Assembly (NCBI GenBank): GCA_001412425.1
Contig: LKUH01000290.1
Span: 1 to 18,830 of the forward strand
DNA length: 18,830 nucleotides
Direction: 5' to 3'
From: Candidatus Cloacimonas sp. SDB
GTDB lineage: Bacteria; Cloacimonadota; Cloacimonadia; Cloacimonadales; TCS61
Shown here: in pieces, positions 7,746-14,854 of the stretch
Numbering within the stretch: position 1 is the first letter of the stretch
Layout: each line of letters starts with the position of its first letter
The notes under the pieces: generated by a model
Told to the model about the DNA's origin: nothing
Seen by the model: the letters and a program-made list of their open reading frames with translations, nothing else
Databases searched by the model: none
Translations under genes and position numbers: made by a program

Positions 7746-8806
7746 AAAATCTCCGAGAAATAATTTCCAATCTGCTCAATAATTTTTTGAAATTCCGCAA
7801 AAACGATATAGTCTCCATTGCCGCTGAAATATATAATACTTCAGACTCAAAGGATGCCCTGATAGAAATGGAGATAGTTGAAGCACTTTATCTGGAATTG
7901 ATCCGCAAAAAAACTTTTCCGCTGCTTAATCTTTCCCTGCAGAAAATCCAGCAAGCAATGAAAGCAGAATTTTCCACTTATGAGACAGCTATCCCCGAAA
8001 AGATCGATCAAAATTTTATTGATAATATTGACACTTTCATTGAGGTTGGCTGGAAAAAACTGTCCCGCCAGAATTTAACTGATAACGACTTGCCGAAATC
8101 TTCAGTAGATCCTCAGATCTTTTACTGGCACAGGATATTCCAGAATAAAAAAGATCTGGTTTTTCTGAATTACCCTACTCCGGAACTGGCAGATAATCTA
8201 CAGACCCAATATAAAGATCTCCTGCAAACTTATTTAATGAGTATTAACTGTAATTACGTCAAACTGAAACAGCAGGCTGAAACTTTGAAAGATGATTTCT
8301 TCTCCTATGCCAATTATCGCATAACCACCCAACAGGAGAAGATCAACATTAAGATAATGAAAGACCGTTATCAGTTATTTATGGGCACTTCTTTAGATCA
8401 CCAGATAACCATTTTACCCGCCGGTATCATAGAATTTCCCATGGAAAAAATTGCGCTGGACGGAATTTTCCTGGCTGAAAAAGTGTATTATAAAAACCTT
8501 GTTTTTGATAATGTGAAATTAAATTTTACCGATGGTGTTATTCGCTATATATCCTTTAAATCCGATCAGAAAGGTAATTATTCACTGCAGAATAAAATAA
8601 TGAGCAGTCAAAAAGAATGTTATTTTTCACTGGGCTTTAATATGGAAATAACTGACTATACCGGCTTCTATCTTTACGATCGCTGTATAAACGGCAATAT
8701 TTCACTGAAATTTTTCGATCAGGATTTTTATCCGATAGTGCTCTCCAGCCTGAATGCTGAAATTAAAAAAAGAAAACGAATTTTTATGAGCGGAATAAAC
8801 AAATAG
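7742..8806 (+). CDS. degenerate M29-aminopeptidase-like protein, probably without metal site
   Basis: The 354-residue product follows the plan of M29 aminopeptidases (AmpS/PepS/AmpT). It has an N-terminal segment like their start (LLNNFLKFRKNDIVSI), a YPTPELADNLQ segment (144-154) like their YPTxxxA, then ILPAGIIEFP (224-233) where active members have PxGEVFxAP, followed by DG (240-241), FTDGVI (262-267) and a terminal GFYLYDRCINGNISL stretch. The expected metal ligands appear lost: the PxGE glutamate position is isoleucine 229, the DE position is D313-R314, the HIALG histidine is not seen, and the final HxD motif is absent. It starts inside murI (ATGA overlap) and ends 12 nt before pyrG, so it is co-expressed with both. 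I infer a non-catalytic descendant. Assignment is by eye on weak similarity; an unrelated family is possible. Confidence 0.55.
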   Translation: MKNLREIISNLLNNFLKFRKNDIVSIAAEIYNTSDSKDALIEMEIVEALYLELIRKKTFPLLNLSLQKIQQAMKAEFSTYETAIPEKIDQNFIDNIDTFIEVGWKKLSRQNLTDNDLPKSSVDPQIFYWHRIFQNKKDLVFLNYPTPELADNLQTQYKDLLQTYLMSINCNYVKLKQQAETLKDDFFSYANYRITTQQEKINIKIMKDRYQLFMGTSLDHQITILPAGIIEFPMEKIALDGIFLAEKVYYKNLVFDNVKLNFTDGVIRYISFKSDQKGNYSLQNKIMSSQKECYFSLGFNMEITDYTGFYLYDRCINGNISLKFFDQDFYPIVLSSLNAEIKKRKRIFMSGINK

Positions 8807-8818
8807 AAAGGAATTACA

Positions 8819-10423
8819 ATGGCTAAACATATTTTTGTAATTGGCGGTGTGCTGTCATCTCTGGGTAAAGGAATTGCTTCTTCATCTATCGGTCTGTTAC
8901 TGAAGAAAATGGGTTATAAGGTTGTGATGCAGAAATTTGACCCTTATTTGAATGTTGATCCTGGAACAATGAGCCCTTTTCAGCATGGTGAGGTTTTTGT
9001 AACTGATGATGGAGCTGAAACGGACCTGGATCTGGGTCATTATGAAAGATTTATCGGCGTTCCTCTTAATAAGAATTCCAATTCAACCTCAGGTCAGGTT
9101 TACGATACTGTAATCAAGAGAGAAAGACGGGGTGATTACCTGGGTAAGACTGTACAAGTGATTCCGCACGTCACCAATGAGATCAAGCGCTTAATCCGTC
9201 GCATTGCAGTTGATAATGATATCGTGATCACCGAAGTGGGCGGAACCGTTGGAGATATAGAAAGCCTGCCCTTTCTGGAAGCAATCCGGCAATTCCGGTT
9301 AGAGGTCGGACCCGAAAATTCACTTTTTGTTTTCCTGACTTATGTCCCTTATATTGTTGCTGCAGGAGAGCTAAAGACTAAACCTACTCAACATGCAACA
9401 ACCAAACTCAGAGAAATAGGAATTCAGCCGGATATTCTGCTCTGCCGTTCAGAAAAACCTTTCAACGATGAAATAAGAAGTAAGATCGCGATGTTCACGA
9501 ATGTTCAGAAAAGCAGAGTCATTAACGCAATTGATTGTAAAACTATTTATGAAGTCCCCCGTGTTTTTATGAAGGCTAACCTGCATGAGAAGATCTGTGA
9601 ACATTTTCATCTGCAGCAGAATAAGATAGATTTTTCTGACTGGGACCGCATCATCAATAATATATTGAATCCGGAAGGTGAAGTTACAATTGCGGTCTGC
9701 GGTAAATATGTTGAACACCAGGATGCCTATAAAAGTGTGGGAACTGCCCTGATCCACGCAGCAGCTTCCCATAGGTATAAACTGAATATCAAATGGGTAG
9801 ATTCTGAAAAAGCTTACAATAATTCTAAGACAGAAGAAGCTTTAAAAAATGTTGATGGAATTTTGATACCGGGAGGTTTTGGTGTAAGAGGAGTTGAAGG
9901 TAAGATCGCAATTGCCAAATATGCTCGAGAAAAAAAGATCCCCTTCTTCGGCATCTGCCTGGGAATGCAGGTAGCTGCAATAGAATTTGCCCGTAATGCC
10001 TGTAAACTTACAGACGCCCACAGCAGTGAATTTGATGAAACAACTCCTAACAAAGTTATTCATTTAATGGAAGATCAGAAATATATTGAAGCCATGGGCG
10101 GTACTATGCGGTTAGGAGCTTATCCTTGCAGAATTATCAAAAACAGCCTCGCCTACCAGATCTACCGCTGTGAGAATATTTCCGAAAGACATCGCCACAG
10201 ATATGAATTCAATAATAACTTTAGAAAAATTATGGAAGATAATGGACTGAAAATTTCCGGACTCTCCCCTGATGACTTTCTGGTCGAGATAATTGAAATC
10301 CCCGATCATCCTTTTTATATCGGAGTACAATTCCACCCTGAATTTAAATCCAGGCCGGATAAACCTCAACCCATTTTCAAGAAATTTATCGAGAGCTCAT
10401 ATAATTCCAGACATAAGACATAA
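8819..10423 (+). CDS. pyrG: CTP synthase
   Basis: A 534-residue enzyme making CTP from UTP, ATP and glutamine. The N-terminal synthetase domain shows GGVLSSLGKGIASS (K17 in the phosphate loop), KFDPYLNVDPGTMSP and DDGAETDLDLGHYERF. The C-terminal class I glutaminase has PGGFGVRG, nucleophile C380 in GICLGMQ, and H506/E508 in VQFHPEF. Length is normal and all catalytic residues are present. A small difference is FVIGGV where most bacterial enzymes read FVTGGV. AAAGGA precedes the ATG. It is the last gene of the murI operon. Its 3' end lies 10 bp from the remains of a convergent peroxiredoxin gene. Confidence 0.97.
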   Translation: MAKHIFVIGGVLSSLGKGIASSSIGLLLKKMGYKVVMQKFDPYLNVDPGTMSPFQHGEVFVTDDGAETDLDLGHYERFIGVPLNKNSNSTSGQVYDTVIKRERRGDYLGKTVQVIPHVTNEIKRLIRRIAVDNDIVITEVGGTVGDIESLPFLEAIRQFRLEVGPENSLFVFLTYVPYIVAAGELKTKPTQHATTKLREIGIQPDILLCRSEKPFNDEIRSKIAMFTNVQKSRVINAIDCKTIYEVPRVFMKANLHEKICEHFHLQQNKIDFSDWDRIINNILNPEGEVTIAVCGKYVEHQDAYKSVGTALIHAAASHRYKLNIKWVDSEKAYNNSKTEEALKNVDGILIPGGFGVRGVEGKIAIAKYAREKKIPFFGICLGMQVAAIEFARNACKLTDAHSSEFDETTPNKVIHLMEDQKYIEAMGGTMRLGAYPCRIIKNSLAYQIYRCENISERHRHRYEFNNNFRKIMEDNGLKISGLSPDDFLVEIIEIPDHPFYIGVQFHPEFKSRPDKPQPIFKKFIESSYNSRHKT

Positions 10424-10433
10424 CATAAGGCCA

Positions 10434-10677
10434 TACGAAACCCCCTTGTGAAGCAATAATCTCCGGACTTATTCCCATTACTTCAGTGTTAAGCAAGCGG
10501 AATTGATCAAACTCATCAGTAAAATAACAGACTTCTTAGGTGCAGCCGGAAGTGTTATTTTTGGGATAGAAATACAACAAAATGCATTTACCGGCAGATT
10601 CCTGCTGGAATTTTATCAAATCATTATTTTGATCTAATAATTTTAAATCGGGGGGCCAAATCACCGGTTTTAATCAT
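10434..10677 (-). pseudogene. bcp: broken Bcp/PrxQ-type peroxiredoxin
   Basis: On the minus strand an ATG at 10677, with GGAG 7 nt upstream, opens MIKTGDLAP, the usual start of thioredoxin-dependent thiol peroxidases. One base too many in a six-base C run (G run on plus, 10650-10655) then shifts the frame. In the restored frame the text continues DLKLLDQNNDLI, CILLYFYPKNNTSGCT, a TAA stop (10538-10536) where the family has lysine or a similar residue, then EVCYFTDEFDQF and VMGISPE. The peroxidatic cysteine codon is at 10544-10542 and the second cysteine at 10529-10527. After about 10434 similarity ends, so the C-terminal half is missing, probably deleted against the pyrG end. The gene cannot make a working enzyme unless the lesions are assembly errors; the truncation and nonsense codon make that unlikely. 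Confidence 0.85.
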
Positions 10678-10740
10678 ACAATTTCTCCATTCGAGTATTA
10701 TTTGAAACATGCTATCTCAATTCCCTTAAATTGCTGTAAT

Positions 10741-10769
10741 AAAAAAAGCCCCGCGTTAACAGGGCTTTT
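10741..10769 (-). terminator. bidirectional Rho-independent terminator
   Basis: AAAAGCCC (10744-10751) pairs with GGGCTTTT (10762-10769) around a 10-nt loop. On the minus strand the hairpin is followed by seven T, 18 nt after the rhodanese-like gene's stop. On the plus strand only four T follow, a weaker terminator that could stop transcripts running on from pyrG. Confidence 0.85.
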
Positions 10770-10787
10770 AAAATACAATTCCAATTA

Positions 10788-11192
10788 TTATAGTGAAGCG
10801 GTTTCATATCCTTCCTGAACCCAGGAACTGAAATTACCGTTCAACCTGTAGACCTTCTTGAATCCTGCTTTGGTAAACATTTCAGCAGCTTTTATGGAAG
10901 TTTTGTCAGTATGATAATAAATCAGATACCGCTTGTTCTTATCCAATTCCTGCAGAGCGGTCTGCAAAGTACCATCCCCGATAAAGTAATTTTCGGCACC
11001 GGGAATATGTCCCATATAGTAAGTCCCTGAAATATCAATTATGTTCATATTTCCATATCTGCTTATCAATTTTTTCGCCTGTTTAGCGGAAACATCCCTG
11101 TATGAGTTTTGAAACTCAATATAATCCCTGGCAAACAGCAGATAAACTGAAATGAGAACTGCCATGATTATAATGATTCTCAGCATTTTCAT
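10788..11192 (-). CDS. membrane-anchored rhodanese-like protein lacking the catalytic cysteine
   Basis: A 134-residue protein with an N-terminal hydrophobic segment (about 5-21, IIIIMAVLISVYLLF) that should anchor it with the domain outside the cytoplasm, followed by one rhodanese domain. Visible are IIDIS with D53, the GHIPGA signature (61-66) and the C-terminal VYRLNGNFSSW. The active loop reads IYYHTDKTS where active rhodaneses have YCRxGxRS; tyrosine 93 sits at the cysteine position, so sulfur transfer is unlikely. The start chosen is the ATG at 11192, because GGAG lies 5 nt before it; the GTG seven codons upstream would put that site inside the gene. It is a single-gene transcript closed by the terminator at 10741-10769. 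A binding or regulatory role is possible but not shown. Confidence 0.75.
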   Translation of the reverse strand: MKMLRIIIIMAVLISVYLLFARDYIEFQNSYRDVSAKQAKKLISRYGNMNIIDISGTYYMGHIPGAENYFIGDGTLQTALQELDKNKRYLIYYHTDKTSIKAAEMFTKAGFKKVYRLNGNFSSWVQEGYETASL

Positions 11193-11217
11193 CTTTACTC
11201 CTTTTTTTTTCACTTTT

Positions 11218-11232
11218 TTCTGTCAGACAGAA
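11218..11232. promoter_or_regulatory. operator-like perfect palindrome at the rhodanese-gene promoter
   Basis: TTCTGTC-A-GACAGAA is a perfect 15-bp palindrome. It lies directly downstream of the predicted minus-strand -10 and covers the likely transcription start (about 11227), upstream of the GGAG site. The position suits a repressor site; the regulator is unknown. Confidence 0.5.
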
Positions 11233-11259
11233 TGTTATAACATACTTCTAAATAAGTAT
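11232..11259. repeat. two abutting palindromes in the divergent promoter region
   Basis: ATGTTATAACAT (11232-11243) is a perfect 12-bp palindrome; ATACTT-CTAAAT-AAGTAT (11242-11259) has 6-bp arms. Together with the neighbouring 15-bp palindrome they form three palindromes in 42 bp. The first contains the predicted -10, so part of the symmetry may simply reflect promoter sequence. Confidence 0.4.
11234..11242 (-). promoter_or_regulatory. extended -10 promoter of the rhodanese-like gene
   Basis: On the minus strand TG-T-TATAAC (11242-11234) is an extended -10 with five of six consensus bases. No clear -35 lies at 16-18 nt, which is normal for extended -10 promoters. The distance to the start codon is about 35 nt. 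Confidence 0.45.
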
Positions 11260-11300
11260 ATTACAAATTTTTATTTAAAACAGTGTGCTTTTTTTAAAAA

Positions 11301-11316
11301 TGACGTAATTATGTCA
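11301..11316. promoter_or_regulatory. imperfect 16-bp palindrome upstream of gatE
   Basis: TGACGTAATTATGTCA is symmetric at 14 of 16 positions (TGAC-N-TAATTA-N-GTCA). It lies in the middle of the gap between the rhodanese-like gene and gatE, far from both predicted promoter elements. It may be a regulator site or chance in AT-rich DNA. Confidence 0.25.
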
Positions 11317-11393
11317 AGTACATAAATTTAGGCAATTTAAGTTGTTTCCTTTCTATTCGCCCGTTTTCAACCTACTTTTTTTCTCAATTCAGC

Positions 11394-11421
11394 TAAATCA
11401 TTTGATGATTTATTGTTGACA
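11394..11421 (+). promoter_or_regulatory. inverted repeat and -35-like hexamer before gatE
   Basis: TAAATCAT-TTG-ATGATTTA (11394-11412) is a perfect inverted repeat with 8-bp arms. Four bases later comes TTGACA (11416-11421), a consensus -35. No good -10 hexamer lies 16-18 nt downstream, so the promoter is incomplete on paper and may need an activator. The repeat resembles the element upstream of murI. Confidence 0.35.
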
Positions 11422-11477
11422 TAAAGTTTGTCGGTTTAGTCTTTAGCTTAAAAATTATTAATAACGCAGGGATAGTT

Positions 11478-13469
11478 ATGAAACAAGATTTTGATCCTGA
11501 AAGCAATTACGAACAAAGTAAAAACAGAATCGGATATGTTCCCTTGCACAAAGCAACCAGGAAGATATATTCCGACCTCGGTTTTAAATGCGGACTTGAA
11601 GTTCATCAGCAGTTAAAAACCAGAAAAAAATTGTTCTGCCACTGTCCGGCAGGAATATACCAGAAAAAGAACTGCTATGATGCTGAGTTGATCAGACACA
11701 TGAGGCCAACTTTATCGGAAATGGGCACCTACGACGGTACAGCATTGATGGAATTCAAAACCAGAAAAAACATCACCTATAGAATAGAAAATCAGACTGC
11801 CTGTACTTATGATGTTGACGATACTCCTCCTTTCAAGGTAAACAGAGAAGCCCTGAATTATGCCCTGGAAATCGCTCTGATGTTAAAAACAAATATAGTC
11901 GGTGAACTTCATATTACTCGAAAACAATATCTGGATGGCAGCATACCTACAGGATTTCAGCGAACTGCCATCATCGGCATTGAAGGTGAAATTCCTTTAA
12001 GGCATAAGAAGGTCCGGATTATTCAGATCAGCCTGGAAGAAGACTCCTGCCGTGAGATCTCAGATATAGGACATGAAAGAATTTATTCAACCGACAGACT
12101 GGGAATTCCACTGATCGAAACAGTAACTTATCCCGATCTGCTTACACCTTTCGAAGCAGAAGAAGCAGGGCATTATATCAGATTTCTCAACAGAAGCTCG
12201 GGAAGAGTACGAGTTGGAAGTGGAGCCGGTCGAGAAGATGTAAATGTCAGCATTAACGGCGGAACCAGAGTCGAGATCAAAGGAGTTTCACATATTAAAT
12301 GGATTCCGGAATTGACTCACAATGAAGCTTTCCGGCAAAAATCCCTGCTGACCATAAAAGCAGATCTATTAAAACTATACCCTGATCCTGCAAAATGGAA
12401 ACCTGTTTTTAAAGAAATTAATTTTGACGTGCAGGATATTCAATACCCTCCCATTAAAGATGCAGTGGAAAAGGGCAAGAAAATCATTGCAGTAAATCTG
12501 CCCGATTTTAAGGGTATTCTGTCATTTTTCACACAACCCGGAAAAACTTTTGCGGATGAATTATGCGATAGATTGAAAGTGATAGCCTGTCTGGAAAAAC
12601 CGAATATGCTTCATTCTGAAGACTTGAAGCCTGTTTTTGATAAACAGATGCTGAAAAGAAGGAGCAAGTTACTGGGCAGCGGAGAAAATGATGCTCAACT
12701 GGTCTTCTGGGCTAATGATTACGATCTGCAGACCGCCAAAGAAACCATAGAAGAACGCTGTAGAATGGCTTTTGAAGGTGTTCCGAATGAAACCAGAAAA
12801 TCTCTGGCTGCTGGGACCACAATATTTGAGAGAGTCCTTCCCGGGGCTGACAGGATGTATCCTGATACCGATTCTGCACCAATTCCAATTAAAGATGAGG
12901 CTATTAAAAAAATAAGCGAGGAGCTTCCAGTTGATCTGAAGATCAGAATCAATCAGTTAAAGGACTGGCAGGTTCCCGAAGATACACATCATTATTTATT
13001 GAGAAATAACCTTGTTCCGCTTATAGAAAAGATCCATCAGGACCTGGATTTCCAACCCAGATTCGTTGCCACTCTGCTGGCACACAGGTTGAAACACATT
13101 GAGGGTAAAATTGAACATATTGAAGAGTTCGATTATCAGAAAATTTATGACCTCATGAGTTTCTGTAAAAAGAAAAAACTGGAACAGAATATTCTGCCTG
13201 ATATGTTACCGATTCTGTATGAAAACAGTAATATAGAGTTTGAATCCATACTTCGTTTGATCAAATATCAAAAATATTCAAAAAAGAAGATAATTTCAGA
13301 GATAGACACGCTGAAAAAAGTATTCCGCAATTTAAGAACCAGAGATTCCTTTCAGGCTGAACTTAAATGGATAATGGGTAACCTCAGGGAAATCGCTCTG
13401 GGAAATATTAATATGAATGAATTGAGTCAGGTAATTACACAGAACCTGAATAATTCCGCTAAGGATTAA
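11478..13469 (+). CDS. gatE: archaeal-type Glu-tRNA(Gln) amidotransferase, subunit E
   Basis: The 663-residue tRNA-binding and kinase/amidotransferase subunit of GatDE, which turns Glu-tRNA(Gln) into Gln-tRNA(Gln). The GatB/GatE catalytic core shows CGLEVHQQL (38-46), FCHCPAG (53-59), YLDGSIPTGFQRT (151-163), EDVNVSING and RVEIKGV (264-270). A GAD insert domain follows (FFTQPGKTFADELCDRL, HSEDL, GVPNETR, then GADRMYPDTDS); this insert distinguishes GatE from bacterial GatB. The C-terminal helical region is GatB/YqeY-like. There is an N-terminal extension of roughly 25 residues before the conserved core compared with typical archaeal GatE. A modest AGGGA precedes the ATG. The stop overlaps the gatD start by one base. 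No gatCAB gene is in the window. Confidence 0.93.
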   Translation: MKQDFDPESNYEQSKNRIGYVPLHKATRKIYSDLGFKCGLEVHQQLKTRKKLFCHCPAGIYQKKNCYDAELIRHMRPTLSEMGTYDGTALMEFKTRKNITYRIENQTACTYDVDDTPPFKVNREALNYALEIALMLKTNIVGELHITRKQYLDGSIPTGFQRTAIIGIEGEIPLRHKKVRIIQISLEEDSCREISDIGHERIYSTDRLGIPLIETVTYPDLLTPFEAEEAGHYIRFLNRSSGRVRVGSGAGREDVNVSINGGTRVEIKGVSHIKWIPELTHNEAFRQKSLLTIKADLLKLYPDPAKWKPVFKEINFDVQDIQYPPIKDAVEKGKKIIAVNLPDFKGILSFFTQPGKTFADELCDRLKVIACLEKPNMLHSEDLKPVFDKQMLKRRSKLLGSGENDAQLVFWANDYDLQTAKETIEERCRMAFEGVPNETRKSLAAGTTIFERVLPGADRMYPDTDSAPIPIKDEAIKKISEELPVDLKIRINQLKDWQVPEDTHHYLLRNNLVPLIEKIHQDLDFQPRFVATLLAHRLKHIEGKIEHIEEFDYQKIYDLMSFCKKKKLEQNILPDMLPILYENSNIEFESILRLIKYQKYSKKKIISEIDTLKKVFRNLRTRDSFQAELKWIMGNLREIALGNINMNELSQVITQNLNNSAKD

Positions 13470-14854
13470 TGATGATAGACATATTTAAAGGATATAAAGG
13501 TAAAGCCTTAGAAATTCTGAAACAACTTCAGGTGCGAGTCTGGAGTGATGCTCTGATAAAAACGACCCGCGGTGACTTCAGCGGAATAATTCTCCCCCGC
13601 TCGGAAAATGATGATGACTATCATATTGTACTTAAATTGAAGACCGGATATAATGTCGGGATCGATGTCAATACAATCACCACAATGAAAGAAGTCGGTT
13701 ATAAAGAAGCTCACTATAAAATTCCGGAAAAGGAATTTCCCACTTCTGAAGACAAGCCTAACATTAAACTGTTCGGTACCGGAGGAACTATTGCTTCCAG
13801 ACTTGATTACAGAACAGGAGCCGTTATACCGGCTTTTTCTCCCGGAGAATTATATGGTGCTGTTCCCGAACTGGCTGACATCTGCAATCTGAAAACCGAA
13901 AAACTATTCGCCGTATTCAGTGAAAATATGGGTCCGGATCAGTATAAGAAACTGGCAGTAAATATTGGCGAAGAGATCAAAAACGGAATAGATGGCATTG
14001 TAATCGGGCATGGAACAGATACCCTGCATCATACTGCCGCAGCATTATCCTACATGATTCAGGATTCTCCTGTTCCAATTGTCCTGGTCGGTTCTCAAAG
14101 ATCTTCAGACCGCCCTTCTTCCGATGCAGCCTTGAACCTGATCCACGCTACTACTGCAGCAGCCTATTCCGATATAGCCGAAGTGGTTGTCTGCATGTTC
14201 GGTCCAACCAGTGACGAATACGCTCTGCTCCATCAGGGTACCAGGGTCAGGAAAATGCATTCTTCCTATCGCTCTACATTTAGAACTATCGGTGATGTGC
14301 CAATTGCTACCGTAACCAGAGATAAAATTACTCCCATTCAGAAAAATTATAATAAACGCAGAAAAGACAGAAAAGTAAGGATACTGCCCTATTTTGAAGA
14401 AAAGGTAGCAATGGTCTACTACTACCCCAATATGCAGCCAGATATGATAGATTCCCTTATTGACAACGGCTACAAAGGAATAGTGATCGCAGGAACAGGA
14501 CTTGGACATGTAAATAAACCTCTGTATCCTGCCATAAGAAGATGCAGGGAAAAGAATATTCCTGTATTTATGACCGTTCAGACACTCTGGGGGTATGTCC
14601 ATATGTTTGTCTACGATACTGGCAGAGATCTGATGGCAGACGGAGTTGTGCCGGCAGGAAATATGCTGCCAGAAGTTGCCTATATCAAATTAGGCTGGGC
14701 TCTGGGTCAGACAGATGATCCTGAAGAAGTTAAAAAAATTATGCTGACTCCCGTCAGCAGCGATATCACTCCCAGAGAGCCTTATAACGGATATCTTATC
14801 TATCAGGGTGGAATTCCGGAAGTAGAAGAATTTATTAAGAAAGTGCACAAATAA
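13469..14854 (+). CDS. gatD: archaeal-type Glu-tRNA(Gln) amidotransferase, subunit D
   Basis: The 461-residue glutaminase subunit of GatDE; it releases ammonia from glutamine or asparagine for use by GatE. Residues 1-90 form the small N-terminal domain typical of GatD (GDFSGIILPR), absent from plain asparaginases. The L-asparaginase-like domain then shows FGTGGTIAS with T107, the second threonine-aspartate pair T183-D184 in GHGTDT, and lysine K262 in TRVRKMHSS. All catalytic residues are present. Two ATGs are adjacent: AGGA is 3 nt from the first and 6 nt from the second (13472), so the second may be used. Overlap with gatE suggests balanced synthesis of the two subunits. The one-base overlap with the ABC transporter links it to a membrane function. 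Confidence 0.93.
   Translation: MMIDIFKGYKGKALEILKQLQVRVWSDALIKTTRGDFSGIILPRSENDDDYHIVLKLKTGYNVGIDVNTITTMKEVGYKEAHYKIPEKEFPTSEDKPNIKLFGTGGTIASRLDYRTGAVIPAFSPGELYGAVPELADICNLKTEKLFAVFSENMGPDQYKKLAVNIGEEIKNGIDGIVIGHGTDTLHHTAAALSYMIQDSPVPIVLVGSQRSSDRPSSDAALNLIHATTAAAYSDIAEVVVCMFGPTSDEYALLHQGTRVRKMHSSYRSTFRTIGDVPIATVTRDKITPIQKNYNKRRKDRKVRILPYFEEKVAMVYYYPNMQPDMIDSLIDNGYKGIVIAGTGLGHVNKPLYPAIRRCREKNIPVFMTVQTLWGYVHMFVYDTGRDLMADGVVPAGNMLPEVAYIKLGWALGQTDDPEEVKKIMLTPVSSDITPREPYNGYLIYQGGIPEVEEFIKKVHK

Noticed and set aside
9449..9772. Antisense open frame within pyrG (107 codons)
   Set aside because: No family resemblance, and it lies opposite a highly conserved coding region; the same holds for the other antisense frames in murI, gatE, gatD and the ABC gene.
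10441..10636. Plus-strand open stretch without ATG that includes KQAELIKLISKITDFLG
   Set aside because: It is the antisense of the peroxiredoxin pseudogene, has no ATG start or ribosome site, and the minus strand gives a clear family match.
11193..11213. GTG start seven codons upstream for the rhodanese-like gene
   Set aside because: The segment contains the GGAG that serves the downstream ATG; no ribosome site precedes the GTG.
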